64,000 nucleotides of DNA from CBDFJH01 sp965198095 (lineage in GTDB: Bacteria; Latescibacterota; UBA2968; GCA-2709665), in the NCBI GenBank assembly GCA_965198095.1, contig OZ240239.1, positions 3,906,001-3,970,000 on the forward strand, in the 5' to 3' direction. The notes beneath the pieces were generated by a model that saw nothing but the letters and a program-made list of their open reading frames with translations, did not search any database and was not told where the DNA came from. Made by a program: the position numbers and the translations under genes. Shown here one piece after another: positions 19,183 to 26,981 of this stretch. Numbering within the stretch: the first letter of the stretch is position 1; every line of letters begins with the position of its first letter.

Positions 19183-20712
19183 TTGCGTATCGAGCGAAAA
19201 GAGGCCATACGTCGCCGCCGCGTCATCTTCAACGACGACAACGCGGCCATCCATAAAGAGACGTCCACGACCATCCGGGACTACCTCGCCTACCGGCTCG
19301 ACCACGTGATCGACACGCACGTGGACAGCGTCTGGCTCAGCGTCATGACCTCTGCCGACAACCTGCTTTACAAGACGAACGTGGGCGAGATCTGCGACAG
19401 CGGCCCGTGGCCCGGCGTTCGGAAACCGGGCGAGGAAAGCGTGATCGGACGCAACCTCAAGGCCCTCCTCGGCCAGGGAACCGATACGCTTCAGCTGGTC
19501 ATCGACTTCTGCCGGAAGCACGGCCTGGAGATGTTCGCCAGCTTCCGGATGAACCAGATTCAGGACTCCTGGTGGCCGAGCTGCCGGACAAAATGGAAGC
19601 GCGACCACCCCGAGCTCTGCCTCGGCGTTCGGGGCAGCTACGAGTTCTGTGAGGATGACGATCCGCGCAAATGGTTCTGGTCCGCGCTCGATTACGCGCA
19701 GCCGGCCGTGCGCGACCGGCGTCTGGCCGTGATCGAAGAGATATGCGCAAACTACGACGTGGACGGCATGGAGCTCGACTTCTGGCGATGGCCGATGCTC
19801 TTCAAGCCCAATCTGGATCGCCTGCCGGTCGAGCAGAGACACATCGACATCCTGAACGACTTCATGCGGCAGGTCAGGGAGCGTATGACGGCGATCGAGT
19901 CGGAGAAGGGACGCCCCCTGCTGCTGGCGCCGCGCGTGTTCGAGACGGTCGAGGCCAACCTGCGCGCCGGCATGGATGTCGAGACCTGGCTGAGCGAAGG
20001 GCTGATCGACCTGCTCGTGGTCGGCGGGAGCTACGGGGAAAACCGCATCCCGGTCGCCGACTGGGTCGGGTTGGCGCGTCCGTACGGCGTGCCGGTCTAT
20101 CCGTGCAAGTACCGGTCCACGAGTCCCGGGCAGGATCGCGCCGTGGCCGCGAACTTCCTCTCGCAGGGCGCGGCCGGCGTCTACACCTTCAACGTGAAGC
20201 TGCCGAAGGACAGGCAGATGATCAGCGAGATCGGCGAACCGGACCTGATCGCGACCATGGAAAAGCACTACGTGATGACGGGACTCTTCAAGGGCGAGGA
20301 CGACCCGATCTGGGCGCGCTGCTGCGCGCCGGGTCGACTGCCCGTGCGTCTCGCGGAAGGCGAGCCGGGGACCGTCCCCCTCATCGTCGGCGACGACGTG
20401 CAGCAGGCCGCGTTGGACGACACGCTGTTGACGCTCGACGTGCACCTGTCGCTGTCGCACTTCGATCCCGAAGAAGACGAGGTCTCCGTCAAACTCAACG
20501 GGCGAAGGCTGAAGCGCCCGAGAAAGATCGAGCGGATGGAAACGTCTGCTGTCCTGCAGTTCCCCGTATACACCGTGATCACCGACGTCCGGCGCGACCC
20601 CCCCGTGTCGCAGGGAAACAATTCCGTGGAGGTGACGCTCACGCGCCGCTCCCCTTACGCACACCGGCCCGTCGACGTCGTCCGCCTGGAGCTGTTCATC
20701 CGTTATCGATGA
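19183..20712 (+). CDS. TIM-barrel glycosidase-like protein, tandem paralogue 2 of 5
   Basis: A 509-residue paralogue. The start is TTG 19183, decided by GGAGGA at 19170-19175 and by alignment with the other copies (RIERKEAIRRRRVIFNDDN). It is the most divergent of the first four: an insertion (DPRKWFW) precedes SALDYAQPAVRD, the barrel motif reads YDVDGMELDFWRWP, and the region before the last beta strands is shortened. The metal/active-site style residues of the family are kept. It follows paralogue 1 by 71 bases. Confidence 0.75.
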   Translation: MRIERKEAIRRRRVIFNDDNAAIHKETSTTIRDYLAYRLDHVIDTHVDSVWLSVMTSADNLLYKTNVGEICDSGPWPGVRKPGEESVIGRNLKALLGQGTDTLQLVIDFCRKHGLEMFASFRMNQIQDSWWPSCRTKWKRDHPELCLGVRGSYEFCEDDDPRKWFWSALDYAQPAVRDRRLAVIEEICANYDVDGMELDFWRWPMLFKPNLDRLPVEQRHIDILNDFMRQVRERMTAIESEKGRPLLLAPRVFETVEANLRAGMDVETWLSEGLIDLLVVGGSYGENRIPVADWVGLARPYGVPVYPCKYRSTSPGQDRAVAANFLSQGAAGVYTFNVKLPKDRQMISEIGEPDLIATMEKHYVMTGLFKGEDDPIWARCCAPGRLPVRLAEGEPGTVPLIVGDDVQQAALDDTLLTLDVHLSLSHFDPEEDEVSVKLNGRRLKRPRKIERMETSAVLQFPVYTVITDVRRDPPVSQGNNSVEVTLTRRSPYAHRPVDVVRLELFIRYR

Positions 20713-20845
20713 CGACCCGGAGGGTGCGTCCGGCGACGTGAATTGCGCGATCCCCGCGATGAAAACGGTCCGGCGTCCGCGGTGACGCGCCACCGCCTTC
20801 CATATCGCAGCCGATCCGGAATTCGCAAGCAAGGAGGAAAACGAA

Positions 20846-22417
20846 GTGAGCCTCGATAGACGAAAAGCCATACACAGGCAACGCCGCATCATCTTCAACG
20901 ACGACGGCGGCGTCCTGTTCGACCCGAACGCGTACAGCGAGAAGGCCTTCCTGGACAGCCGGCTCGCCCACGTCCTCGACACCCAGGTGGACAGCATCTG
21001 GTGGAGCTTCATCGTCGGCGCCGACAACCTCCTGTACGACACGAGGGTGGACGAGATCGCCGGCAAAGCGATCGTTCCAGGCATGCCGAAGGCCGATCAG
21101 GAGACCTGGGGCGCGATGTGGCACACGATCAAGACCATGATGGAGCGGGGGACGGATCCCCTCAAGTTCGTCACGGACTGGGGTCACGGCGTCGGAAGAG
21201 AGGTCTTCGCCAGCTTCCGGATGAACATGATCCAGGATTCCTGGAGGCCCTACTTCGCCAGCCGGTTCAAACGGGAGCACCCCGAGTACTGCCTGGGCGA
21301 GCGCGGGATGGGGACCCACAGCGACAACCCTGACGAGCGTCTCTGCTGGTCCGCCCTCGACTGGGAACACGAGGCGGTGCGCGACCAGCGCCTCGCGCTC
21401 ATCGACGACATCTGCAGCCGTTATGACGTCGACGGCATGGAGCTGGATTTCTGGCGTTGGCCGATCCTGTTCAAGCCGACGATGTATCACGAGCCTGTCG
21501 AACAGAAGCAGATCGACATGATGACCGACTTCATGCGCAAGACCCGCCAGCGCGTGACCGAGATCGAAACCGAGCGGGAACGACCCATCCTGATCGCGCC
21601 GCGGGTCTTCGACACGCTCGAGGTCAACCGAAGGATGGGCCTGGACGTGGAAGCCTGGCTGGAGGAGGGCCTCCTCGACATCCTCGCGGTCGGCGGTCAC
21701 TACACCTACTACTCCATCCCGGTCGCCGAGTGGGCCGAGCTGGCTCACAGGTACGACGTGCCGCTCTACCCCTGCCTCTACCGTTCCACCGGCGTCGAGT
21801 TCGACCGCGCCGTCGCGAGCCATTTCTTCAACTCCGGCGCCGACGGCATCTACACCTTCAACCTGAGACTTCCCGGGCACCTCGAACCGATCAAGGAGAT
21901 CGGAGACCCCGATCTGATCACGCGCAAAGACAAGCACTACGTCATGAATCCCAGCTACGAGGGCGGCTGTCTCGGCAACGGATGCGCGCCCGGCCTTTTG
22001 CCCGTTCGGCTGACGGAAGGGACGCCCGCAACGGCGACGCTCATCATCGGAGACGACGTAAAGCAGGCCGCGGCCGAGGAGGCGCTCGCCCTGCTCAAAC
22101 TCCGTCTCTCCCTGACCCGATTCGACCCCTATCAGGACACGCTTTCCGTGAAGCTCAACGGCCGTGAGCTCAAGCACCCACAGCCCGTGCCGACCGAAAA
22201 CCCCTGGGAGGGAAGGAGCGTCGGTTCGAGGGAGTGGGAAGGCTACGGACTTCGAAGTCTGGAGTTCCAGGTCTTCACGCTGTATACCGACGTCAAACAG
22301 GAACCTTACGCGGAGCAGGGCGAAAACAAGGTCGAGCTCACCCTCGGCGAGCGTGCCTCCGGCCTCACCGGCCCGGTCGACCTGGCCGGCCTCGAGCTCT
22401 GGGTTCGCTATCAATAG
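20846..22417 (+). CDS. TIM-barrel glycosidase-like protein, tandem paralogue 3 of 5
   Basis: A 523-residue paralogue starting with GTG 20846 after AAGGAGGAAAACGAA, a strong ribosome binding site. It contains FASFRMNMIQDSW, YDVDGMELDFWRWP and the C-terminal LIIGDDVKQAA domain. It is closest to paralogue 4: both share the uninterrupted block ILFKPTMYHEPVEQKQIDMM and GERGMGT, which the other copies lack. That suggests copies 3 and 4 arose by the latest duplication in the array. Confidence 0.77.
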   Translation: MSLDRRKAIHRQRRIIFNDDGGVLFDPNAYSEKAFLDSRLAHVLDTQVDSIWWSFIVGADNLLYDTRVDEIAGKAIVPGMPKADQETWGAMWHTIKTMMERGTDPLKFVTDWGHGVGREVFASFRMNMIQDSWRPYFASRFKREHPEYCLGERGMGTHSDNPDERLCWSALDWEHEAVRDQRLALIDDICSRYDVDGMELDFWRWPILFKPTMYHEPVEQKQIDMMTDFMRKTRQRVTEIETERERPILIAPRVFDTLEVNRRMGLDVEAWLEEGLLDILAVGGHYTYYSIPVAEWAELAHRYDVPLYPCLYRSTGVEFDRAVASHFFNSGADGIYTFNLRLPGHLEPIKEIGDPDLITRKDKHYVMNPSYEGGCLGNGCAPGLLPVRLTEGTPATATLIIGDDVKQAAAEEALALLKLRLSLTRFDPYQDTLSVKLNGRELKHPQPVPTENPWEGRSVGSREWEGYGLRSLEFQVFTLYTDVKQEPYAEQGENKVELTLGERASGLTGPVDLAGLELWVRYQ

Positions 22418-22543
22418 CATCGCGAAACGTCGCGGACCGTAACAACCGGTCGCACCTCGATCACGTCGCCCGATGCCCGGGCGGTTCGAGACGATGCGCG
22501 AGTCACGGACGGCGGTCCACGAAATCACCGGGAGGATCATGGC

Positions 22544-24115
22544 ATGAGCATCCGCAGACACGAAGCCGTACACAGGCGTCGCCGCATCATCCTGAACGAC
22601 GACGCCCACGAACTGCTCAACCCGAACGCGCACACCGAGGCCGGTTTTCTCGAGGCCTGCTTCGGTCACATCCTGGACACCCAGGTAGACAGCATCTGGT
22701 GGAGCTTCATCCTGAATTCAGACTGCCTGGGATACGACACGAAGGTGGGCGACGTCGCCGGCAAGATCCCGGTTCCCGGCGCCCCCAGGTCGGACCTCGA
22801 ACGGTGGGCGACGGTATGGAACAACATCAAGTCCTTCATGGACAGGGGAACGGATCCCCTGAAGTTCATCTGCGACTGGGGCCACGGCGTCGGCCGGGAG
22901 GTGTTCGCCAGTTTCAGAATGAACATGGTCCAGGACTCCTGGCGGCCCAACTTCAACACGCAGTGGAAGCGCGACCACCCCGACTACTGCCTGGGCGAGC
23001 GCGGAATGGGGACGAACAGCGACAACGAAGACGAGCGCCTCTGCTGGTCCGCGCTCGACTGGGAACACGAGGCGGTGCGCGACCAGCGCCTCGCACTCAT
23101 CGAGGAGATCTGCAGCCGATACGACGTCGACGGCATGGAGCTGGATTTCTGGCGCTGGCCGATCCTGTTCAAACCGACGATGTATCACGAGCCCGTCGAA
23201 CAGAAGCAGATCGACATGATGACCGACTTCATGCGCAAGACGCGCAGGCGCACGATGGAGATCGACGCGGAACGGGACCGACCCCTCATCCTTGCGCCTC
23301 GGGTCTTCGACACGCTGGAGATCAACCGGAGGATGGGCCTGGACGTGGAGACTTGGCTGGAAGAGGGCCTCCTCGACATCCTGGTGGTCGGAGGCAGCTA
23401 CAACCATTTCTCCTTGCCGGTGTCAGACTGGGTCGACCTCGCTCACAAACACGATGTGCCGCTCTATGCCTGCCTCTACGGCAGGAACGGCCTGGAGCAC
23501 GACCTCGCCGTCGCGTCCTACTACTGGAGCTGCGGCGCGGACGGCGTCTACACCTTCAACCTCAGATTCCCGCGGGATCTCGATTTCATCCACGAGTTCG
23601 GCGATGCCGAAACGATCTCGCACAAGCCGAAGCGCTACGTGATGAACCACTCGATCACCTCCACCTGTCTCCAGAACGGCGCCGCGCCCGGGCTGCTTCC
23701 CGTGCGGCTGGAAGCAGGCAGCCCGACATCCGCAAGGCTGCTCGTCGGCGACGACACCGCGCGAGCCGCCGATGAAGACCGCCTCGCGGAGATCAGGCTT
23801 CGACTCTCCCTCACCCATTTCGACCCGCGTCAAGACGAGCTCGCCGTCAAGCTCAACGGACAGCCTTTGAAGCACGCGGTCGTCGTGGCGCCCGAAGATC
23901 CGTTCGCACACCGGCAGGGTCGGGAGTGGCGGGGCGTGGAGGGAACCATCCGTAGCCTGGAGTTCGTCGTCTTCACCCTCTACGCCGACATTCGGCTGGA
24001 TCCCACGGTCACAAAGGGCGAAAACCAAGTCGAGCTTACCCTGGGCTCACGCGCCTCCGGCCTGACCGGCGGGGTGGACCTCGTCGGCCTGGAGCTGTTC
24101 ATCCGGTATCAATAG
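22544..24115 (+). CDS. TIM-barrel glycosidase-like protein, tandem paralogue 4 of 5
   Basis: A 523-residue paralogue starting at ATG 22544 after GGGAGGA. It is nearly collinear with paralogue 3 and carries YDVDGMELDFWRWP and the C-terminal beta domain. It differs around the putative substrate side: the block that reads GGHYTYYSIPVAEW in copy 3 is GGSYNHFSLPVSDW here, and CLYRSTGVEFDRA is CLYGRNGLEHDLA. This suggests divergence of specificity after duplication. Confidence 0.77.
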   Translation: MSIRRHEAVHRRRRIILNDDAHELLNPNAHTEAGFLEACFGHILDTQVDSIWWSFILNSDCLGYDTKVGDVAGKIPVPGAPRSDLERWATVWNNIKSFMDRGTDPLKFICDWGHGVGREVFASFRMNMVQDSWRPNFNTQWKRDHPDYCLGERGMGTNSDNEDERLCWSALDWEHEAVRDQRLALIEEICSRYDVDGMELDFWRWPILFKPTMYHEPVEQKQIDMMTDFMRKTRRRTMEIDAERDRPLILAPRVFDTLEINRRMGLDVETWLEEGLLDILVVGGSYNHFSLPVSDWVDLAHKHDVPLYACLYGRNGLEHDLAVASYYWSCGADGVYTFNLRFPRDLDFIHEFGDAETISHKPKRYVMNHSITSTCLQNGAAPGLLPVRLEAGSPTSARLLVGDDTARAADEDRLAEIRLRLSLTHFDPRQDELAVKLNGQPLKHAVVVAPEDPFAHRQGREWRGVEGTIRSLEFVVFTLYADIRLDPTVTKGENQVELTLGSRASGLTGGVDLVGLELFIRYQ

Positions 24116-24204
24116 GTGGGGCAGCCAACGACAGGCCGCGGCACGCGTCCGCCGATGCCCCGGGCCTCCGGCGGTCCGAGCTCAAGCCGAACGAGCTATT
24201 ATCG

Positions 24205-24335
24205 GGTTCGAAGAGAGGGGCGCAGGGGCTGCGCCAAGTGCAAAGGCCCCGTGTCCCCGAGTGCCCGATGAGGAAGATGCTCAGTTGATCGTAACCCAAT
24301 GGTCTCGCGGGTGTATCGAAGGGCGTGGGAAAGCC
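24205..24335 (+). repeat. repeat family D, copy 1
   Basis: About 130 bases that recur at 24775-24907. Shared blocks include TTCGAAGAGA, GGCCCCGTGTCCC, GAGTGCCCGATGA, TGATCGTAACC and GGTCTCGCGGGTGTATCGAA. The two copies are in direct orientation and flank MITE copy 2. Confidence 0.8.
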
Positions 24336-24726
24336 CAGTATTTACGCAGATTGTTCAGATTTCACGAGTGATTCGGGCCAGATGTCATCGCGGCCGTGGC
24401 GTTCCGGCTCTCTAGCTGCTTTCGCGTTTCTCCTCCCCAGGGGTTAGGACCCTCTGTGGGACGGGGTCAGGTGCGGGGGCGAATGTGGGGGCGAATGGAA
24501 ATTCGCGGCGTGGGGGCGGGTCCCGCAGTGGGCATAAGGCGGGGGGAGGAGTTCATTCCTTTCGCGGCGCCAGTCGTTTCCAGTGAGGCTGAGTCGCCAC
24601 GGCCCGAGCCTCCCCGGCGTTTGAGGGGCCTGCCTGCGCCGCGTTGGGCGCGGCAGGCAGGCGCCCTTCTTTTGTCACCTTTTCTTGGGCGAACAAGAAA
24701 AGGTGAGTACGAGTGACTTTCCTAAC
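24327..24726 (+). repeat. MITE-like repeat, copy 2 (both ends lost)
   Basis: Contains part of the left arm, from GGAAAGCCCAGTATT through CAGATTTCACGAGTGATTC, and the full core ending in GAGTGACTTTCCTAAC at 24726. Neither terminal inverted repeat is present. Two hairpins are obvious: GCCTGCCTGC/GCAGGCAGGC near 24630-24663 and CACCTTTTCTT/AAGAAAAGGTG near 24676-24705. It lies between the two D repeats, in the gap between paralogues 4 and 5. Confidence 0.85.
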
Positions 24727-24753
24727 TATATCGTTGACACCCTACCCCCAGGC

Positions 24754-24907
24754 GGGCACTCGACACGATACGGGGCCAAGTTCGAAGAGAAAGGTGCAGG
24801 GGCCAGCCAGGTGCAACGGCCCCGTGTCCCTGAGTGCCCGATGAGCGAGATGCTCAGCTGATCGTAACCGAAGGGTCTCGCGGGTGTATCGAAGGGCGCG
24901 GGAAAGC
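24754..24907 (+). repeat. repeat family D, copy 2, with long hairpin
   Basis: Second copy of the D repeat, with extra sequence on its left. The left part can pair with the right part: GGGCACTC with GAGTGCCC and ACGGGGCC with GGCCCCGT, forming a long imperfect stem around 24755-24840. The block GGCACTCGACACGA occurs again at 24957-24970. Confidence 0.75.
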
Positions 24908-25005
24908 CTGTTGCGTGAGCCTCCTCTCTCGAAAAACCCCTCGCCCCATGGGCTCGGGGCACTCGACACGAACGGAGTTGTCAAGGAGAACACGATACAG
25001 TTCAC

Positions 25006-25083
25006 ACGATACGCCCCTGTAATACCCTGTAATACCCTGTAATACGCGGAAATGACGTCAGCCATTTACCGCTCCCGGTAATA
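25006..25083 (+). repeat. repeat family C, copy 1, with 10-base tandem units
   Basis: Begins ACGATACGCCCCTGTAAT, continues with tandem units of ACCCTGTAAT, and ends with TGACGTCAGCCATTTACC and GCTCCCGGTAATA. It recurs at 34521-34578 and 43424-43528. It stops 24 bases before the GTG start of paralogue 5, so it lies in that gene's leader. Confidence 0.8.
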
Positions 25084-25106
25084 CGTTCCTTTCAGGAGGG
25101 TTGCCT

Positions 25107-26693
25107 GTGGGCATCGATAGAGAGAAAGCCAGAAAAAGGCGTCGCCGCATCATCATGAACGACGACTCCGGAACGATCCCTGCGAAGACGGCGGTTGACG
25201 CGGACGGCGTTGAACATTCGACCGACACGCCCGAAGGGCTGCTGGCCGATCCGCTCTCCTTCGCCGTCCGGATTCCCCAGGTCGACACGGTCTCGTGGTG
25301 CTTTGCCCGAATCGAGCAGTACGACTACGACACCAAAGTGGGCGAGATCGCCGGTCGGGAACCGTATCCCGGAGCGCCGAAGCAGGATGTCGAGCATATG
25401 GGGACGATCTGGCGCAACATCAAATCATTCCTGGACAGGGGGACCGATCCGTTGCGGACCGTCGTGGAGTTCTGCCACGCCCACGGCAAGGAAGTGTTCG
25501 GCAGTCTCCGCATGAACATGATCCAGGACTCCTGGAGGCCGAGCCCTTACAGCAAGTGGAAGCGCGAGCACATGGACCTCTGTCTGGGCAAAAGGGGTTC
25601 CCGGCAGCGCGGCGACCACAACACGTTGATGCCCCACTGCTGGTCGGCCCTGGACTTCGCGCACGACGCCGTGCGCGAACGCCGGCTGGCCATCGTCGAA
25701 GAGGTCTGCGCCGGCTACGACGTGGACGGGATCGAGCTGGACTTCTGGCGCTGGCCGATTCTGTTCAAGCCGACCCTGGATCACAAGCCGGTCGAGCGGC
25801 GGCACATCGACCTGATGACCGACTTTATGCGCAAGACCCGAAACCGGATGCTGGAGATCGAGTCGGACCGGGGCACACCCCTGATGTTGGTCCCCCGCGT
25901 GTTCGACTCGCCCGAGATCAACCTGAGGATGGGCTTGGACGTAGAAACCTGGCTGAAGGAGGGCCTGATCGACATCCTCGTCGTAAGCGGCTCTTTCAAC
26001 GACTACGCCCTTCCCGTGAGCGATTGGGTCGCGCTGACCCACGCTCACGACGTGCCGATCTATCCGTGTATGTACCGCCAACGCGGGTTGGAAAGAGACC
26101 GGGCTCTGGCGACCTACTACCACAGCTGCGGCTCAGACGGCATCTACACGTTCAACTTCAGGTTTCCCCACTGTGACCGGGCGATGCAGGAGATGGGAGA
26201 CCCCCGGCTCCTCGCAGGAGAAGACAAGCACTACGCGATGAACCACACCGCGCGGTCGCTGCCCATGCGGAACGGCTCCGTGCCGGGCCTCCTCCCCGTC
26301 CGGCTGGAGAAGGGGACGTCCAAGTCGGCGAAGCTCATCATCGGCGACGACGTCAGGAAGGCCGCGGCGGAAGGCGATCTGAAGGAGATCAGACTCCGTC
26401 TGTCCCTCACCGACTTCGACCCGTATCAGGACGGGATCAACGTCAAGCTGAACGGCAAAGAGATGCGAAATTCGACACCCGTGAGGCCCGATCCGCCCCG
26501 GGACTGGGACGGGCTGGCGGAACGCATCCACGGCCTGGAATTCCTGGTGTTTACGCGCTTCACCGACCTCGTGATCGAACCGAACCTGGCCGTCGGCGAA
26601 AACCGGGTCGACGTCGAGCTGGGCCCGCGCACGTCGGGCATGACAGGGCCGGTCGACCTCATCGGCCTGGAGCTGTTCATCCGCTATCAATAG
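25107..26693 (+). CDS. TIM-barrel glycosidase-like protein, tandem paralogue 5 of 5
   Basis: A 528-residue paralogue. GTG 25107 is chosen because CAGGAGGG (25093-25100) sits at the right distance and the protein then aligns with the others (GIDREKARKRRRRIIMNDDS). It carries a longer N-terminal loop, GSLRMNMIQDSW, YDVDGIELDFWRWP and LIIGDDVRKAA. It is separated from copies 1-4 by about 1 kb of repeats, so it probably has its own promoter. Confidence 0.75.
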   Translation: MGIDREKARKRRRRIIMNDDSGTIPAKTAVDADGVEHSTDTPEGLLADPLSFAVRIPQVDTVSWCFARIEQYDYDTKVGEIAGREPYPGAPKQDVEHMGTIWRNIKSFLDRGTDPLRTVVEFCHAHGKEVFGSLRMNMIQDSWRPSPYSKWKREHMDLCLGKRGSRQRGDHNTLMPHCWSALDFAHDAVRERRLAIVEEVCAGYDVDGIELDFWRWPILFKPTLDHKPVERRHIDLMTDFMRKTRNRMLEIESDRGTPLMLVPRVFDSPEINLRMGLDVETWLKEGLIDILVVSGSFNDYALPVSDWVALTHAHDVPIYPCMYRQRGLERDRALATYYHSCGSDGIYTFNFRFPHCDRAMQEMGDPRLLAGEDKHYAMNHTARSLPMRNGSVPGLLPVRLEKGTSKSAKLIIGDDVRKAAAEGDLKEIRLRLSLTDFDPYQDGINVKLNGKEMRNSTPVRPDPPRDWDGLAERIHGLEFLVFTRFTDLVIEPNLAVGENRVDVELGPRTSGMTGPVDLIGLELFIRYQ

Positions 26694-26871
26694 CAAACGG
26701 AATCCGTACGGCCGGCAAGGCGGGTTCTTCAGGGCTCCCGCGTCACACCACCCGCGCCGCCGCCGTTTACTCCGTATGACACGCCTGGCGTTTCCGGAAG
26801 AACCCCTCCCACGACGTCACGACGCTCCGTCGCCGAAAATAGCCGCAGCGCAACGGATCGACATTTGTCCG

Positions 26872-26901
26872 TTGACAACGCGGGACCCGCATCCGTATCT
26901 T
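26872..26901 (+). promoter_or_regulatory. promoter of the ligD-ku operon
   Basis: TTGACA (26872-26877) and TATCTT (26896-26901) with an 18-base spacer, about 80 bases upstream of the ligD ATG. A palindrome (26908-26919) follows at the expected transcription start. Confidence 0.65.
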
Positions 26902-26907
26902 TATAAC

Positions 26908-26919
26908 CACTTATAAGTG
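26908..26919. promoter_or_regulatory. palindromic operator candidate
   Basis: CACTTATAAGTG is a perfect 12-base palindrome located at the predicted transcription start of the ligD promoter, a typical repressor position. The half-site TTATAA is also present just upstream (26901-26906). Confidence 0.45.
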
Positions 26920-26981
26920 CTCATCTTAGCCGCTTGCGGGCGTCAGCGCGACGCTGGCGGGCAGACGCGTCAGGAACGTCG

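Noticed and set aside
20696..22669. A 657-codon open frame antisense to paralogue 3, and a similar one at 19105-21084
   Set aside because: High GC and the codon pattern of the sense genes keep the antisense frame open. The translation is rich in Val, Asp and Arg in shadow fashion and no family is seen.
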